Positions 7,114 to 15,516 of a stretch of 27,383 nt of DNA are shown piece after piece; position 1 is the stretch's first letter, and every line of letters starts with the position of its first letter. This stretch comes from an uncultured Lachnospiraceae bacterium (GTDB lineage: Bacteria > Bacillota > Clostridia > Lachnospirales > Lachnospiraceae). Location of the stretch: positions 1 through 27,383 of the forward strand of contig CAJUJP010000044.1 of assembly GCA_910586615.1 (NCBI GenBank), in the 5' to 3' direction. A program made the position numbers and the translations under genes. Below the pieces are notes generated by a model. That model was not told the origin of the DNA. It made no database searches and saw nothing but the letters and a program-made list of their open reading frames with translations.

Positions 7114-8073
7114 TTACAGATTTACCACATTCCGGTCTTCGCCGTTCAGAAAAGCTTCAATATTTTTGTATACTTCCTGTACGAGATTGATGCGGGATTC
7201 CGTACTTGCCCATGCCATATGAGGTGTAATGATCAATTTCGTGCTGTCCTGTATTTTTCCCAGAGGATTGTCTTTTGTCATAGGCTCTTTTTCCAGAACA
7301 TCTAATCCTGCCGCCGCAATCTGATTGCTGATGAGGGCATCGTAGAGTGCCTGTGTATCTACCACAGGGCCTCTTGCCACATTGATGAGTACGGCTGTTT
7401 CTTTCATCCGGGCCAGAGCTTCACGGTTGATAAGCCCTCTTGTTCTGTCGCTGAGGGGGCAGTGGAGAGAAAGAATATCAGATTCTTTCAACAGAGTGTC
7501 AAATTCTACGCGTTCATACTCTGTACATGTGCTTTTGCCGGAAGCGGAATAAAAAATCACTTTACAGCCGAAGGCCTGAGCAAGACCGGCCACCTTACGG
7601 CCGATGGTTCCCATGCCAACGATACCCCAGGTCTTGCCTTCCAGATCACAGAAAGCTCTGTCGAAGTTGGAAAACCGGTCCTGGGCGCTGTAAGTTCCTG
7701 ATTTTACATAGTTATCATAAAAAGCAAGTTTTTCGATGAGGGCCAGCGCCAGCAGAAGAGTGTGCTGTGCCACCGCGGGAGTACAGTAGTTGACTACATT
7801 GGCAACTTTGATGCCGCGGCTTTTGCAGTATGCCAGATCCACGTTGTCAAAACCTGTGGCAAACAGGCAGATCAGTTTGACGTTGGGGGCGTCTTTCAGG
7901 GTGGTTTCATTCAGGGGCGCTTTGTTGACCACGATAATGTCTGCGTCCTTCACCCGTTCAGCGGTATTTTCAGCCACCGTATTCGGATAATAAGTCACTT
8001 CCCCGAATTTTTCCAGACAGGATACATCAATATCCGTTCCCACACTGTTTCTTTCTAAAACGACCAGTTTCAT
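7114..8073 (-). CDS. D-2-hydroxyacid dehydrogenase (glycerate dehydrogenase-like)
   Basis: A 319-aa NAD(P)-dependent D-isomer-specific 2-hydroxyacid dehydrogenase, the usual family length, expected to reduce a 2-keto acid such as hydroxypyruvate or glyoxylate to the D-hydroxy acid in the cytosol. The Rossmann signature GIVGMGTIGRKVA is at about residues 149-161. The catalytic Arg is in NVARGPVVD (about 230), the Glu in LDVLEKEP (about 258) and the His in ITPHMAWAS (about 285). The start at 8073 is supported by GGAGG eight to nine bases upstream on the leftward strand. It stands alone, divergent from the EAL-HDOD gene. Substrate cannot be decided from sequence; the HprA/glycerate branch is my best guess. 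Confidence 0.88.
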   Translation of the reverse strand: MKLVVLERNSVGTDIDVSCLEKFGEVTYYPNTVAENTAERVKDADIIVVNKAPLNETTLKDAPNVKLICLFATGFDNVDLAYCKSRGIKVANVVNYCTPAVAQHTLLLALALIEKLAFYDNYVKSGTYSAQDRFSNFDRAFCDLEGKTWGIVGMGTIGRKVAGLAQAFGCKVIFYSASGKSTCTEYERVEFDTLLKESDILSLHCPLSDRTRGLINREALARMKETAVLINVARGPVVDTQALYDALISNQIAAAGLDVLEKEPMTKDNPLGKIQDSTKLIITPHMAWASTESRINLVQEVYKNIEAFLNGEDRNVVNL

Positions 8074-8126
8074 AGATATCCTCCGTTTTTGTCAGCAGAT
8101 TTAATAGTTGCACTGCATGGTGCGAT

Positions 8127-8147
8127 GTGAACAGTAACATTGTAACA
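8127..8147 (+). repeat. Solitary end of the MITE-like element
   Basis: GTGAACAGTAAC (8127-8138) plus ATTGTAACA matches the reverse complement of the left end of the element at 15517-15666, which reads GTGAACAGTAACCGTGTAAC. It sits in the divergent gap between the dehydrogenase and EAL-HDOD genes. It is either a relic or a solo end of that repeat family. Confidence 0.55.
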
Positions 8148-8197
8148 TAGAAAGCCTTCTTTTAAAATATTTTATCATAGCATTACCACACATAATT

Positions 8198-8206
8198 TGA
8201 TATAAT
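8198..8206 (+). promoter_or_regulatory. Extended -10 promoter of the EAL-HDOD gene
   Basis: TGATATAAT is a perfect extended -10 (TGnTATAAT, 8198-8206); no good -35 is seen. Transcription would start near 8213, which rules out the earlier in-frame ATG at 8209 and leaves the ATG at 8269 as the translation start. Confidence 0.7.
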
Positions 8207-8268
8207 AGATGGAGATTACATTAAGATACGGCAATAACCGTGAAATAATCCGAAAGGAGACTGCAAAA

Positions 8269-9498
8269 ATGCTGGCAACATTAATACCATTTTTTGATAA
8301 AGACATGAAGGTTCGTGCCTATTCGCTTTTTTCACAGAAGGAGAATTATCTGCTTAATCCGGAACTGCAGGGATCAGCGGTTCTGGACGGTTCGGGAAGA
8401 GTAGGCGGTCTGGATATTATACACAATATCGGTATTGACACACTATCGCCGGATACGAAGGTTTTTCTTCCGATAGGACCCATTAATATATTTGCGGATA
8501 TTGAAGGACAGTCGTTTTCCATGCGGGACAGACTGGTTCTGCTTTGCGATAAGTCCATTGCGAACACAGATCCCTATCGGAAGCGGCTTAAGCAGCTTCG
8601 GCAGAATGGCTATAAGCTGGCGATTTTTAAGCTTCCCGTTACGGAATTTGAGAACTATCAGGACATTCTGAAGCTGATGGATTACATTATTCTGGATTGT
8701 AAGAAGGTGGATGTGACGAAGGCGAAAGTCTACTTTGCCCATCAGTATCCCAGACTTAAGATCTGTGTCGGTAATGTGGAGAAGCAGGAGGTTTTTGACT
8801 GGCTTAAGAAAGATAAGGCGTATTACCTTTTTGAAGGAAAATTCTATCGGATCCCAGTTACCAAGGGACAGACGGAAATCGAGCCGTTGAAGGTCAATTA
8901 TCTGCAGCTGATGAATATTGTGAATGACGCGGATTACGAGCTTACGAAGGCGGCGGATATTATCGGACGGGACACGGCGCTGGTTTTATCTCTGCTTGAG
9001 ATGGTAAACCGTATAGCCGTTAATTCGGAGATCACATCCATCCGGCACGCGGCGGTGATTCTCGGACAGAAAGAGCTTAAGAAGTGGATCAACACAGTGA
9101 TCACCAAGGAGCTTTGCGCGGACAGACCGAATGAGATCAACAGACTTTCTCTGCTGCGTGCAAAATTTGCGGAATGTCTGGCGCCTCATTTCGGTATGGG
9201 CATGAAGGCTTCGGAATTGTTCTTAATGGGACTGTTTTCCGTGCTGGATATTATTGTGAATGTGCCTTTGGAGGAAGCCCTTACAAGAGTGAATGTGTCG
9301 AAGGATATTTCGGAGGCGCTTATAAACCATAAGGGAGATCTGGCGGATGTATATGATTTCATGCTGGCATACGAGAATGCGGACTGGCAGGAAGTGTGCC
9401 GCTGGCTGATCGTGAAGAACATAGATATTGATACAGTATACAAGGCATATACAGAGGCGGTAAGCTGGTATAAAGAGATGTTCTTCCAGGGAGCCTGA
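8269..9498 (+). CDS. HDOD protein with degenerate EAL domain
   Basis: A 409-aa protein of the EAL-HDOD (YuxH/CdgJ-like) class. Residues about 1-200 form a decayed EAL domain: the family start PFFDKDMKVRAYSLFS is recognisable, but the ExLxR motif is replaced (YSLFS) and the DDF catalytic pair is replaced (LAIFKLP). Phosphodiesterase activity is therefore not expected. Residues about 210-400 are an HDOD domain (LMNIVNDADYELTKAADII, LLEMVNRIAV, IRHAAVILGQKELKKWINTV), a non-catalytic HD-like module used in signalling and motility control. The start is set by AAAGGAG (8253-8259) and by the promoter at 8198. Being alone in its transcription unit, its partner is unknown. It may act as a c-di-GMP-insensitive scaffold or as a binder. 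Confidence 0.85.
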   Translation: MLATLIPFFDKDMKVRAYSLFSQKENYLLNPELQGSAVLDGSGRVGGLDIIHNIGIDTLSPDTKVFLPIGPINIFADIEGQSFSMRDRLVLLCDKSIANTDPYRKRLKQLRQNGYKLAIFKLPVTEFENYQDILKLMDYIILDCKKVDVTKAKVYFAHQYPRLKICVGNVEKQEVFDWLKKDKAYYLFEGKFYRIPVTKGQTEIEPLKVNYLQLMNIVNDADYELTKAADIIGRDTALVLSLLEMVNRIAVNSEITSIRHAAVILGQKELKKWINTVITKELCADRPNEINRLSLLRAKFAECLAPHFGMGMKASELFLMGLFSVLDIIVNVPLEEALTRVNVSKDISEALINHKGDLADVYDFMLAYENADWQEVCRWLIVKNIDIDTVYKAYTEAVSWYKEMFFQGA

Positions 9499-9582
9499 GT
9501 TTAAGCAGATTGTGATTCCCGCAGGCGGCCAATCAAGTATCTGCCTGCAGAGGGATTGCTGATTTATATCATACATTAAGTG

Positions 9583-9611
9583 ATGACAGGACAGACGACC
9601 ATCACTATAAT
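9583..9611 (+). promoter_or_regulatory. ahcY promoter
   Basis: ATGACA (9583-9588; five of six matches to TTGACA) and TATAAT (9606-9611) are separated by 17 bp. Transcription should start about 9618, giving a leader of about 32 bases with AAGGAGG (9634-9640) nine bases before the ahcY ATG. An upstream hairpin (about 9519-9555, GCAGGC/GCCTGC core) precedes the promoter and may end the previous transcript. Confidence 0.75.
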
Positions 9612-9649
9612 AAAAATTCGGCTGATTAATTTTAAGGAGGAAACTATCA

Positions 9650-10897
9650 ATGAGTAGCGAAATCAGAGACATTAATCTTGCCGAATCCGGTGAGAGAAAG
9701 ATCGAGTGGGTCAAGAGGAACTGCGATCTGCTCCGGACATTGGAGAAGGAGTTTTCCGAGAGCAGGCCCTTTGCGGGTAAGAAAGTCACTTTATCCGTAC
9801 ATTTGGAAGCCAAGACGGCATATCTGTGTCTGGTTCTGGCAGCAGGCGGAGCGGAGATGTACGTGACAGGTTCGAACCCTTTATCTACACAGGATGATGT
9901 GGCGGCGGCGCTTGTGAAAGCCGGATTGGAGGTTCATGCGTGGTATGATGCCACACAGGAGGAATATGAGACGCATATTCGCCATGTATTGGAACCCGGC
10001 CCGAATATCATCATTGACGACGGCGGGGATCTGGTGAATATGGTGCATAAGGAAATGCCTCATTTGATTCCGAATATTATCGGCGGCTGTGAGGAGACTA
10101 CCACAGGCATTATCCGTCTGGAGGCCATGAACAGGGCCGGAGAGTTGAAGTTCCCCATGGTCCGCGTGAACAATGCGGCATGTAAGCATTTCTTTGATAA
10201 CAGATACGGTACGGGACAGTCCGTGTGGGACGGCATCAACAGGACAACAAATCTGATTGTGGCAGGCAAGATCGTTGTTGTGGCAGGCTACGGCTGGTGC
10301 GGTAAAGGCACGGCTATGAGGGCAAAAGGACTGGGTGCAAGAGTCATTATTACCGAGATCGACCCCATTAAGGCGATTGAGGCAGTGATGGACGGATTTG
10401 ATGTTATGCCCATGAAGGAAGCGGCTAAAGTGGGTGATTTCTTTATCACCGTGACAGGTTGTGACGGTGTCATCGACCAGGAAGACTTTGCGGAGATGAA
10501 AGAAGGTGCGATCCTTTGCAACGCGGGGCATTTTGACTGCGAAATTGATATGGCGTGGCTTAAGGCGAATGCCGTTGAGAAGAAGGAGCAGCGCAAGAAT
10601 ATTATGGGTTATAAACTGCCTACAGGACAGTGGATTTTTGTACTGGCAGAGGGACGTCTGGTGAATCTGGCTGCCGGAGACGGACATCCGGCGGAGATCA
10701 TGGATATGAGCTTTGCGATTCAGGCATTGTCTGCAAAATATCTTGTGGAGCATGGAAGCGAATTGCAGGAGAAGCTCATCGATGTACCGGAGGAAGTAGA
10801 TAAAGACGTGGCGAAACGCAAGCTTGCATTCCTTGGGAAAGAGATCGATGTACTGACACCGGAGCAGGAGAAATATCTGAACAGCTATACGGTATAA
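9650..10897 (+). CDS. ahcY: Adenosylhomocysteinase (S-adenosyl-L-homocysteine hydrolase)
   Basis: A 415-aa NAD-dependent cytosolic enzyme that splits S-adenosylhomocysteine into homocysteine and adenosine, removing the inhibitory by-product of methyl transfer. Active-site segments are clear: VHLEAKTA, DDGGDLVN, EETTTG, and KHFFD with the Lys and Asp spaced as in known enzymes. The NAD-binding motif is VVVAGYGWCGKGTAMRAKG (about residues 207-225) and GHFDCEID carries the later His. The length matches the compact bacterial/archaeal form without the roughly 40-aa insert of many proteobacterial enzymes. It has a strong ribosome-binding site, its own promoter and its own terminator, so it is a single-gene unit. 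No pfs, luxS or metK is nearby. Confidence 0.96.
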   Translation: MSSEIRDINLAESGERKIEWVKRNCDLLRTLEKEFSESRPFAGKKVTLSVHLEAKTAYLCLVLAAGGAEMYVTGSNPLSTQDDVAAALVKAGLEVHAWYDATQEEYETHIRHVLEPGPNIIIDDGGDLVNMVHKEMPHLIPNIIGGCEETTTGIIRLEAMNRAGELKFPMVRVNNAACKHFFDNRYGTGQSVWDGINRTTNLIVAGKIVVVAGYGWCGKGTAMRAKGLGARVIITEIDPIKAIEAVMDGFDVMPMKEAAKVGDFFITVTGCDGVIDQEDFAEMKEGAILCNAGHFDCEIDMAWLKANAVEKKEQRKNIMGYKLPTGQWIFVLAEGRLVNLAAGDGHPAEIMDMSFAIQALSAKYLVEHGSELQEKLIDVPEEVDKDVAKRKLAFLGKEIDVLTPEQEKYLNSYTV

Positions 10898-10915
10898 AGA
10901 CAGACAGGTCAAAAT

Positions 10916-10961
10916 CTGCATCCGTCACCGGAGTGATCCGGCGTGGATGCAGTTTTTATTT
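10916..10961 (+). terminator. Intrinsic terminator of ahcY
   Basis: CTGCATCC (10916-10923) pairs with GGATGCAG (10945-10952). An inner CCGG/CCGG stem extends the helix, and TTTTTATTTT follows directly. The stop codon of ahcY is about 20 bp upstream. Confidence 0.92.
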
Positions 10962-11005
10962 TCCGGTATAAAGAATAAGTATTATGTGAAGTATTTTGAA
11001 AGAAG

Positions 11006-11014
11006 TGATATAAT
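11006..11014 (+). promoter_or_regulatory. Extended -10 promoter of the M18 peptidase gene
   Basis: TGATATAAT (11006-11014) is a perfect extended -10, with no clear -35. It leaves a leader of about 75 bases before the M18 start codon. Confidence 0.6.
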
Positions 11015-11096
11015 CGGACATAATATCAGAGAAGCAGGATTTCCCGCAAATGTGACTGGAATCCGGCAGAAACGTTTATGAAGGAGATATGGAGTA

Positions 11097-12416
11097 ATGG
11101 GTGAGAAAGATCAGCAGAAATTTGCAGAAGGTTTATTACAGTATCTGAATGACAGCCCCACCGCATACCATGCCGTGGAGAATGGGGCGGCAATTCTGAG
11201 GGCACATGGGTTTACACAGTTAAAAGAGACGGACAGGTGGTCTCTGAAAAAAGGCGGCAGATATTTTATGACCAGAAACAGTTCGGGTCTCATTGCTTTT
11301 ACGGTGGGAGAAGAGAGCCCGGAAGAAAATGGTTTTCGGATCATAGGCTGTCATACGGACTCTCCGGGCCTTAAGATCAAGCCCGGTCCCTGTACCGTTT
11401 CGCCGGACGGGTATGTCAAGGTGAACGTGGAGGTTTACGGAGGCGCTGTTTTAAGTACATGGTTTGACAGGCCGCTGGCCATGGCCGGACGGGTAATCGT
11501 GAAAAAGGATGGCGGTGCGGCCGGTCTGGCGGAGGAAAGACTGATCAAAATTGAGGAACCTGTTTTTGTGCTTCCCAGTCTCTGTATCCATCTGCATAAA
11601 AAAACGGATGACAATAACAATTTGAACAGGCAGACGGAACTTCTGCCGATCCTGGCCATGAAGGAAGAGGGAGTGGAAAAAGGAGATTATCTGTTACGGC
11701 TGCTTCGGGACAAGGCAGGAATAGACCCGGCGGCTGTTCTGGATTACGAGTTATTCCTGTATGAATATGAAAAAGGCATTTTTACAGGTGGAAACAGAGA
11801 GTTTATCTCTGCATCCCGGCTGGATGATCTATCCATGGTGTATGCGGGATTGTCAGCCCTTGCGGAATCATGTAAAAAAGGCGCTGCCTGCAGGGTGCTG
11901 GCTGCCTTTGATAACGAGGAGGTTGGCAGTACCACCGCCCAGGGTGCACATTCCGGTCTTTTACTGCACACACTGAACAGAATCTGTAAAAATCTTGGTC
12001 TGGATGATGACGGTTATTTTCGTGTCATCGCTCATTCAACGTCAATTTCCGCAGATCTTGCCCATGCCGTTCACCCTAATTACAGCGACAGGCATGATCC
12101 GGAAAACCATCCGGTATTGGGCGGCGGGCCTGTGATCAAATACTCCGCTTCTCAGCGGTATGCCACAACGGCGTTTACAGCGGCATATTTTATGGAGGCC
12201 TGTGAACGTGCCGGCGTTGCCTTTCAGCAGTTTGTCAACAGAAATGATATTCCGGGAGGTTCTACAATCGGGCCGGTGATGTCAGGGCTTACGACGATTC
12301 CTGCGGTAGATATGGGAGCGCCGATTCTGGCGATGCACTCTATACGGGAATTTGGAGCGGTGACAGATCAGTATGATACGTGGAAGGCTTTTCTGGCATA
12401 TTATGAAGGGTGCTGA
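11097..12416 (+). CDS. apeB: M18 family aminopeptidase (aspartyl aminopeptidase type)
   Basis: A 439-aa cytosolic zinc aminopeptidase of family M18, forming dodecamers in known members and removing acidic or neutral N-terminal residues from peptides. Recognisable segments are IIGCHTDSPGLKIKP (metal His and Asp, about residues 83-97), DNNNLNRQTELLP, FDNEEVGSTTAQGA (catalytic and metal Glu, about 271-284), SISADLAHAVHPNY and the C-terminal AILAMHSIREF-like stretch (PILAMHSIREFGA) with the last metal His. The length is typical. AAGGAG lies ten bases before the ATG. It is transcribed after the ahcY terminator, apparently alone. The gene symbol follows the family naming and is less certain than the function. 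Confidence 0.93.
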   Translation: MGEKDQQKFAEGLLQYLNDSPTAYHAVENGAAILRAHGFTQLKETDRWSLKKGGRYFMTRNSSGLIAFTVGEESPEENGFRIIGCHTDSPGLKIKPGPCTVSPDGYVKVNVEVYGGAVLSTWFDRPLAMAGRVIVKKDGGAAGLAEERLIKIEEPVFVLPSLCIHLHKKTDDNNNLNRQTELLPILAMKEEGVEKGDYLLRLLRDKAGIDPAAVLDYELFLYEYEKGIFTGGNREFISASRLDDLSMVYAGLSALAESCKKGAACRVLAAFDNEEVGSTTAQGAHSGLLLHTLNRICKNLGLDDDGYFRVIAHSTSISADLAHAVHPNYSDRHDPENHPVLGGGPVIKYSASQRYATTAFTAAYFMEACERAGVAFQQFVNRNDIPGGSTIGPVMSGLTTIPAVDMGAPILAMHSIREFGAVTDQYDTWKAFLAYYEGC

Positions 12417-12458
12417 TTTGATACATGATGTGCTCTATATATGATAAAGGCGAAAAAT

Positions 12459-12487
12459 TTGACAAAGAGATGCATAAAGGATAGTAT
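12459..12487 (+). promoter_or_regulatory. Promoter of the ABC exporter gene
   Basis: TTGACA (12459-12464) and TAGTAT (12482-12487) are separated by 17 bp. The start site would be near 12494, leaving a short leader with GGGAG before the ATG at 12514. Confidence 0.75.
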
Positions 12488-12513
12488 AGAGTTACTTTTC
12501 AGACGGGAGCATT

Positions 12514-14286
12514 ATGATGGAAACAACAAATATAAGAACATACAAGGCGGGGGAACTGTTGCGGCGGTTCCTCCCGTATTATAAGAAATACCGGCATATT
12601 GTTATCATTGATCTGTTCTGTGCCGGACTGACGACGATCTGTGAACTGGTACTGCCCATGATTATGCGGTTTATCACCAATGCGGGGATGAACGATCTGG
12701 CATCTCTTACCGTATCCGTGATTCTGCGTCTGGGCGTACTTTATCTGTGCCTGCGCATTGTAGATACGATGGCTAATTTTTATATGGCCTATACGGGGCA
12801 TGTGATGGGCACGCGCATTGAGACAGATATGCGGCGGGATGCCTATGCACATCTGCAGAAGCTGTCGGATACCTACTATAATAATACGAAAGTCGGACAG
12901 ATCATGGGGCGGATCACCAATGATCTTTTTGACGTGACGGAATTTTCACATCACTGCCCGGAGGAGTTTTTTATTGCGGGAATCAAGGCGGTGATTTCCT
13001 TTATCATACTGGCGCGAATCAGCCTGCCGCTGACGCTGCTTCTCTTTGCGGTGGTTCCGGTCATGGTGGTGACCTGTACTGCCATCAATCTGCGTATGCG
13101 GGAGGCATTCCGCAGACAGCGTGTGCAGATCGGAGAATTGAATGCCCGCATTGAAGACAGCCTTCTGGGGCAGAAGGTAGTGAAAGCATTCACAAATGAG
13201 GAGAAGGAAAAAGAGAAATTTGAGGAAGACAACGTCAATTTCTTTCGTATTAAAAGGGAAACCTATAAATTTATGGCGTTTTTTCAGACCACAACAAGAG
13301 CCTTTGACGGTCTGATGTATCTGGTGCTTCTGGCAGCAGGCGGCATCTTTATGATAAAGGGAATGATTCTGCCCGGTGATCTGGTGGCTTATGTGATGTA
13401 TGTCAGTACACTGATCGCCACGATCCGCAGGATTATCGAGTTTGCGGAGCAGTTTCAACGGGGTATGACGGGGATCGAGCGGTTCGTGCAGATCATGGAC
13501 AGTGATATCGAGATTTTTGATGAGCCGGGTGCGGTGGAATGTGTGCGGCCCCGGGGCAATATTGCGTTTCATAATGTGAGTTTTGAGTATCCCGATGATC
13601 ATAATGTTGTGTTCAGGGATTTGAATTTAGATATCAGTGCAGGAGAAAAAATTGCCATTGTGGGACCTTCCGGCGGCGGAAAGACCACATTATGCAATCT
13701 GATCCCGCGTTTTTATGACATTGATCAGGGCGAAATCCTGCTGGACGGGGAGAATATCCATCATTATACGATGAAAAGCCTGCGGAAGAATATCGGAATG
13801 GTGCAGCAGGATGTGTATCTTTTTTCCGGTACGGTGTATGAGAATATAGCCTACGGCAAAGAGAATGCTTCCATGGAGGAAGTAATCGAAGCGGCAAAAC
13901 GTGCGGGAGCACATGAATTTATTACCGCGTTGAAAGACGGATACGATACATATGTGGGAGAGCGCGGTGTGAAGCTTTCCGGCGGACAGAAGCAGCGAAT
14001 CAGCATTGCTCGTGTTTTCCTGAAAAATCCACCAATTCTGATCATGGATGAAGCCACCTCCGCACTGGATAATGAGAGCGAATTCCAGGTGGCCAAGTCA
14101 CTGGAAGAACTGGCCAAAGGCAGAACTACGATTACCATTGCCCACAGACTTTCCAGCATCCGCAATTCCGACCGGATCCTGGTGCTGACGGAGGAAGGGA
14201 TTGTGGAGGAAGGCGATCATGAAAGCCTGCTTGCGCTGGGCGGAATTTATCATCACTTTTATGTGACGGCCAATGAATTGAAGTAG
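12514..14286 (+). CDS. Type-1 ABC exporter (fused membrane and ATPase domains)
   Basis: A 590-aa half-transporter expected to work as a homodimer in the cytoplasmic membrane and export lipids, drugs or peptides. The transmembrane domain covers about residues 1-320 with six helices. The ATPase domain has Walker A GPSGGGKT (384-391), a Q-loop GMVQQDVYLF, the signature LSGGQ (488-492), Walker B ILIMDE with Asp512, and the switch His544 (IAHRLSS). All catalytic residues are intact. Heterodimeric exporters usually come as adjacent gene pairs; no second gene is present, which supports a homodimer. It has its own promoter. The substrate cannot be read from sequence; an MsbA/LmrA-like role is generic. 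Confidence 0.93.
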   Translation: MMETTNIRTYKAGELLRRFLPYYKKYRHIVIIDLFCAGLTTICELVLPMIMRFITNAGMNDLASLTVSVILRLGVLYLCLRIVDTMANFYMAYTGHVMGTRIETDMRRDAYAHLQKLSDTYYNNTKVGQIMGRITNDLFDVTEFSHHCPEEFFIAGIKAVISFIILARISLPLTLLLFAVVPVMVVTCTAINLRMREAFRRQRVQIGELNARIEDSLLGQKVVKAFTNEEKEKEKFEEDNVNFFRIKRETYKFMAFFQTTTRAFDGLMYLVLLAAGGIFMIKGMILPGDLVAYVMYVSTLIATIRRIIEFAEQFQRGMTGIERFVQIMDSDIEIFDEPGAVECVRPRGNIAFHNVSFEYPDDHNVVFRDLNLDISAGEKIAIVGPSGGGKTTLCNLIPRFYDIDQGEILLDGENIHHYTMKSLRKNIGMVQQDVYLFSGTVYENIAYGKENASMEEVIEAAKRAGAHEFITALKDGYDTYVGERGVKLSGGQKQRISIARVFLKNPPILIMDEATSALDNESEFQVAKSLEELAKGRTTITIAHRLSSIRNSDRILVLTEEGIVEEGDHESLLALGGIYHHFYVTANELK

Positions 14287-14405
14287 CGAATCCGGTGGTT
14301 TCGGTAAATACATGGTCATTCAGACGTAGAATAACCTCTGTGTAATATCAAGTGATAAGAAAAAACATTGAAAATTACAGAATTTTCAGAAAATACTTAC
14401 TAAAG

Positions 14406-14435
14406 TTGAGATTTGGTGTTAAACTAATATATAGT
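14406..14435 (+). promoter_or_regulatory. Putative promoter of the carD-like gene
   Basis: TTGAGA (14406-14411) is followed at 16-18 bp by overlapping -10 candidates TATATA (14428-14433) and TATAGT (14430-14435). The leader would be about 40 bases. This is a weaker match than the other promoters in the window. Confidence 0.5.
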
Positions 14436-14482
14436 AAGGTAATTGTCGGTATATATTCGGGTCACAGATATTGGAGGGATTT

Positions 14483-14998
14483 ATGTTTGAGAAAGGTGAA
14501 TTGATTATGTGCGGCGGGCATGGTGTCTGCCGCGTTGTCAACGTTACGGGTAATCCGATCGACCGGTCGGATAAGATACGGAAGTATTATGTACTGGATC
14601 CGGTTTTTGAGAAAGCAAGCACAATTTATATGCCTGTGGATAATGAGAAGGTTGTGATGCGCAGGATTCTGACCAAGGAAGAGGCGGAGGAACTGGCCGG
14701 ACAGATTTCGGAGATCGATACTGTCTGGATTCAGGAGGAGAAAAGCAGGGAGCAGATGTATAAAGAAGCGATCCGCACCTATGACTGCCGCAGTCTTGTA
14801 CAGATCATCAAGACACTTTATTTGCGTAAGCAGAGTCGGCTGAAGGAAGGAAAGAAAGTGCTTTCCTCGGACGAGCAGTACATGCGTAAGGCAGAAGAGC
14901 TGCTTTACAGCGAGATGTCGCTGGCGCTCTCCATTCCGAAAGGGGAGGTAGAGGCTTATATCAGAGAAATGGTAGACCGGCAGAAAAGTATGGTGTGA
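14483..14998 (+). CDS. CarD/CdnL-TRCF-family transcription regulator
   Basis: A 171-aa stand-alone CarD-like protein. CarD-family proteins bind the RNA polymerase beta subunit and stabilise open promoter complexes. The N-terminal Tudor-like RNA polymerase interaction domain covers about residues 1-60 (FEKGELIMCGGHGVCRVV, YYVLDP, TIYMPVDNE). The helical C-terminal part (about 65-171) includes LVQIIKTLYLRKQSRL and MRKAEELLYSEMSLAL, similar to the DNA-contacting domain. A frame opening exists at a TTG at 14471, but that TTG overlaps the ribosome-binding site GGAGGG (14473-14478), so the ATG at 14483 is the start. It is a single-gene unit ending at a bidirectional terminator. Confidence 0.9.
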   Translation: MFEKGELIMCGGHGVCRVVNVTGNPIDRSDKIRKYYVLDPVFEKASTIYMPVDNEKVVMRRILTKEEAEELAGQISEIDTVWIQEEKSREQMYKEAIRTYDCRSLVQIIKTLYLRKQSRLKEGKKVLSSDEQYMRKAEELLYSEMSLALSIPKGEVEAYIREMVDRQKSMV

Positions 14999-15017
14999 GA
15001 AAAACGGGTTTGTGCAT

Positions 15018-15056
15018 AAAAAAGAGTCAGGCTGTCAGAAGTCTGGCTCTTTATAT
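15018..15056. terminator. Bidirectional terminator between carD and comFB genes
   Basis: AAAGAGTCAG (15021-15030) pairs with CTGGCTCTTT (15043-15052), with one G-T wobble. On the leftward strand a T-run follows directly, giving a good terminator for the comFB-like gene. The rightward tail (TTTATAT) is weaker but plausible for the carD-like gene. Confidence 0.8.
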
Positions 15057-15126
15057 CATAATATACTTTACTGATAAGTTGATGCTTACAGGTAAAAGCA
15101 GTACTCAAATATTTATTTAAATTTGT

Positions 15127-15396
15127 TTAATCATGATGCGGATGCTCGCCGATCATCTTGACTGCGGAAATCACAGCCGTCAATACACCGATCTCCGCCT
15201 GTTGAGAGGAGTTATTCAGCTTTTGGAAAAGGGCACCGGTATCCGTCCTCACATATTGAGGGGTCAATCTGTTAAGTGCAAAAGCAGCCATATCAAGGCG
15301 GCATATTTCACATGAGCATACGTTTGGTATGGTAGGCAGCAGTCTGTTAAGCTGATATTCTACCGCTTCTTCCATCATATTTTTTAATCCATCCAT
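15127..15396 (-). CDS. ComFB-family protein
   Basis: A protein of about 89 aa similar to late competence protein ComFB. MEEAVEYQLNRLLP leads into a C-x-C-x-x-C cluster (CSCEICRLD) and the family block RLDMAAFALNRLTPQYV. In cyanobacteria ComFB-family proteins have been shown to bind c-di-GMP; whether this one does is unknown. The frame extends to an ATG at 15441, but that codon sits next to a leftward TATAAT (15450-15455) and has no ribosome-binding site. The ATG at 15396 has GGGAGGA eight bases upstream, so I take it as the start. It stands alone and is convergent with the carD-like gene. No comF or comFA neighbour is present, so a competence role is not supported by context. Confidence 0.85.
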   Translation of the reverse strand: MDGLKNMMEEAVEYQLNRLLPTIPNVCSCEICRLDMAAFALNRLTPQYVRTDTGALFQKLNNSSQQAEIGVLTAVISAVKMIGEHPHHD

Positions 15397-15449
15397 TAAA
15401 GAATCCTCCCGGCTTGCCACAAATCGACAAACCCCACACATACTATGTT

Positions 15450-15455
15450 ATTATA
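15450..15455 (-). promoter_or_regulatory. Putative -10 of the comFB-like gene
   Basis: The complement reads TATAAT. No strong -35 is seen at the right distance. The predicted transcript would begin at about 15443, giving a 45-base leader to the start at 15396. Confidence 0.5.
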
Positions 15456-15516
15456 TTTTCGTTCAAGAATCAATCATTTTTTTTATAATTTTCGAAATAA
15501 CTTACATAATTAGTGA

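Noticed and set aside
8209..8268. N-terminal 20-codon extension of the EAL-HDOD gene
   Set aside because: The ATG at 8209 lies between the -10 box and the expected transcription start, while the ATG at 8269 has a good AAAGGAG.
9499..9649. Possible SAH riboswitch before ahcY
   Set aside because: The only structure seen is a simple hairpin upstream of the promoter; the transcribed leader of about 32 bases is too short for the known SAH riboswitch.
9881..10921. 346-aa open frame antisense to ahcY
   Set aside because: It is a shadow of a highly conserved gene on the other strand, with an unnatural His/Cys/Ile-rich composition and no initiation signal.
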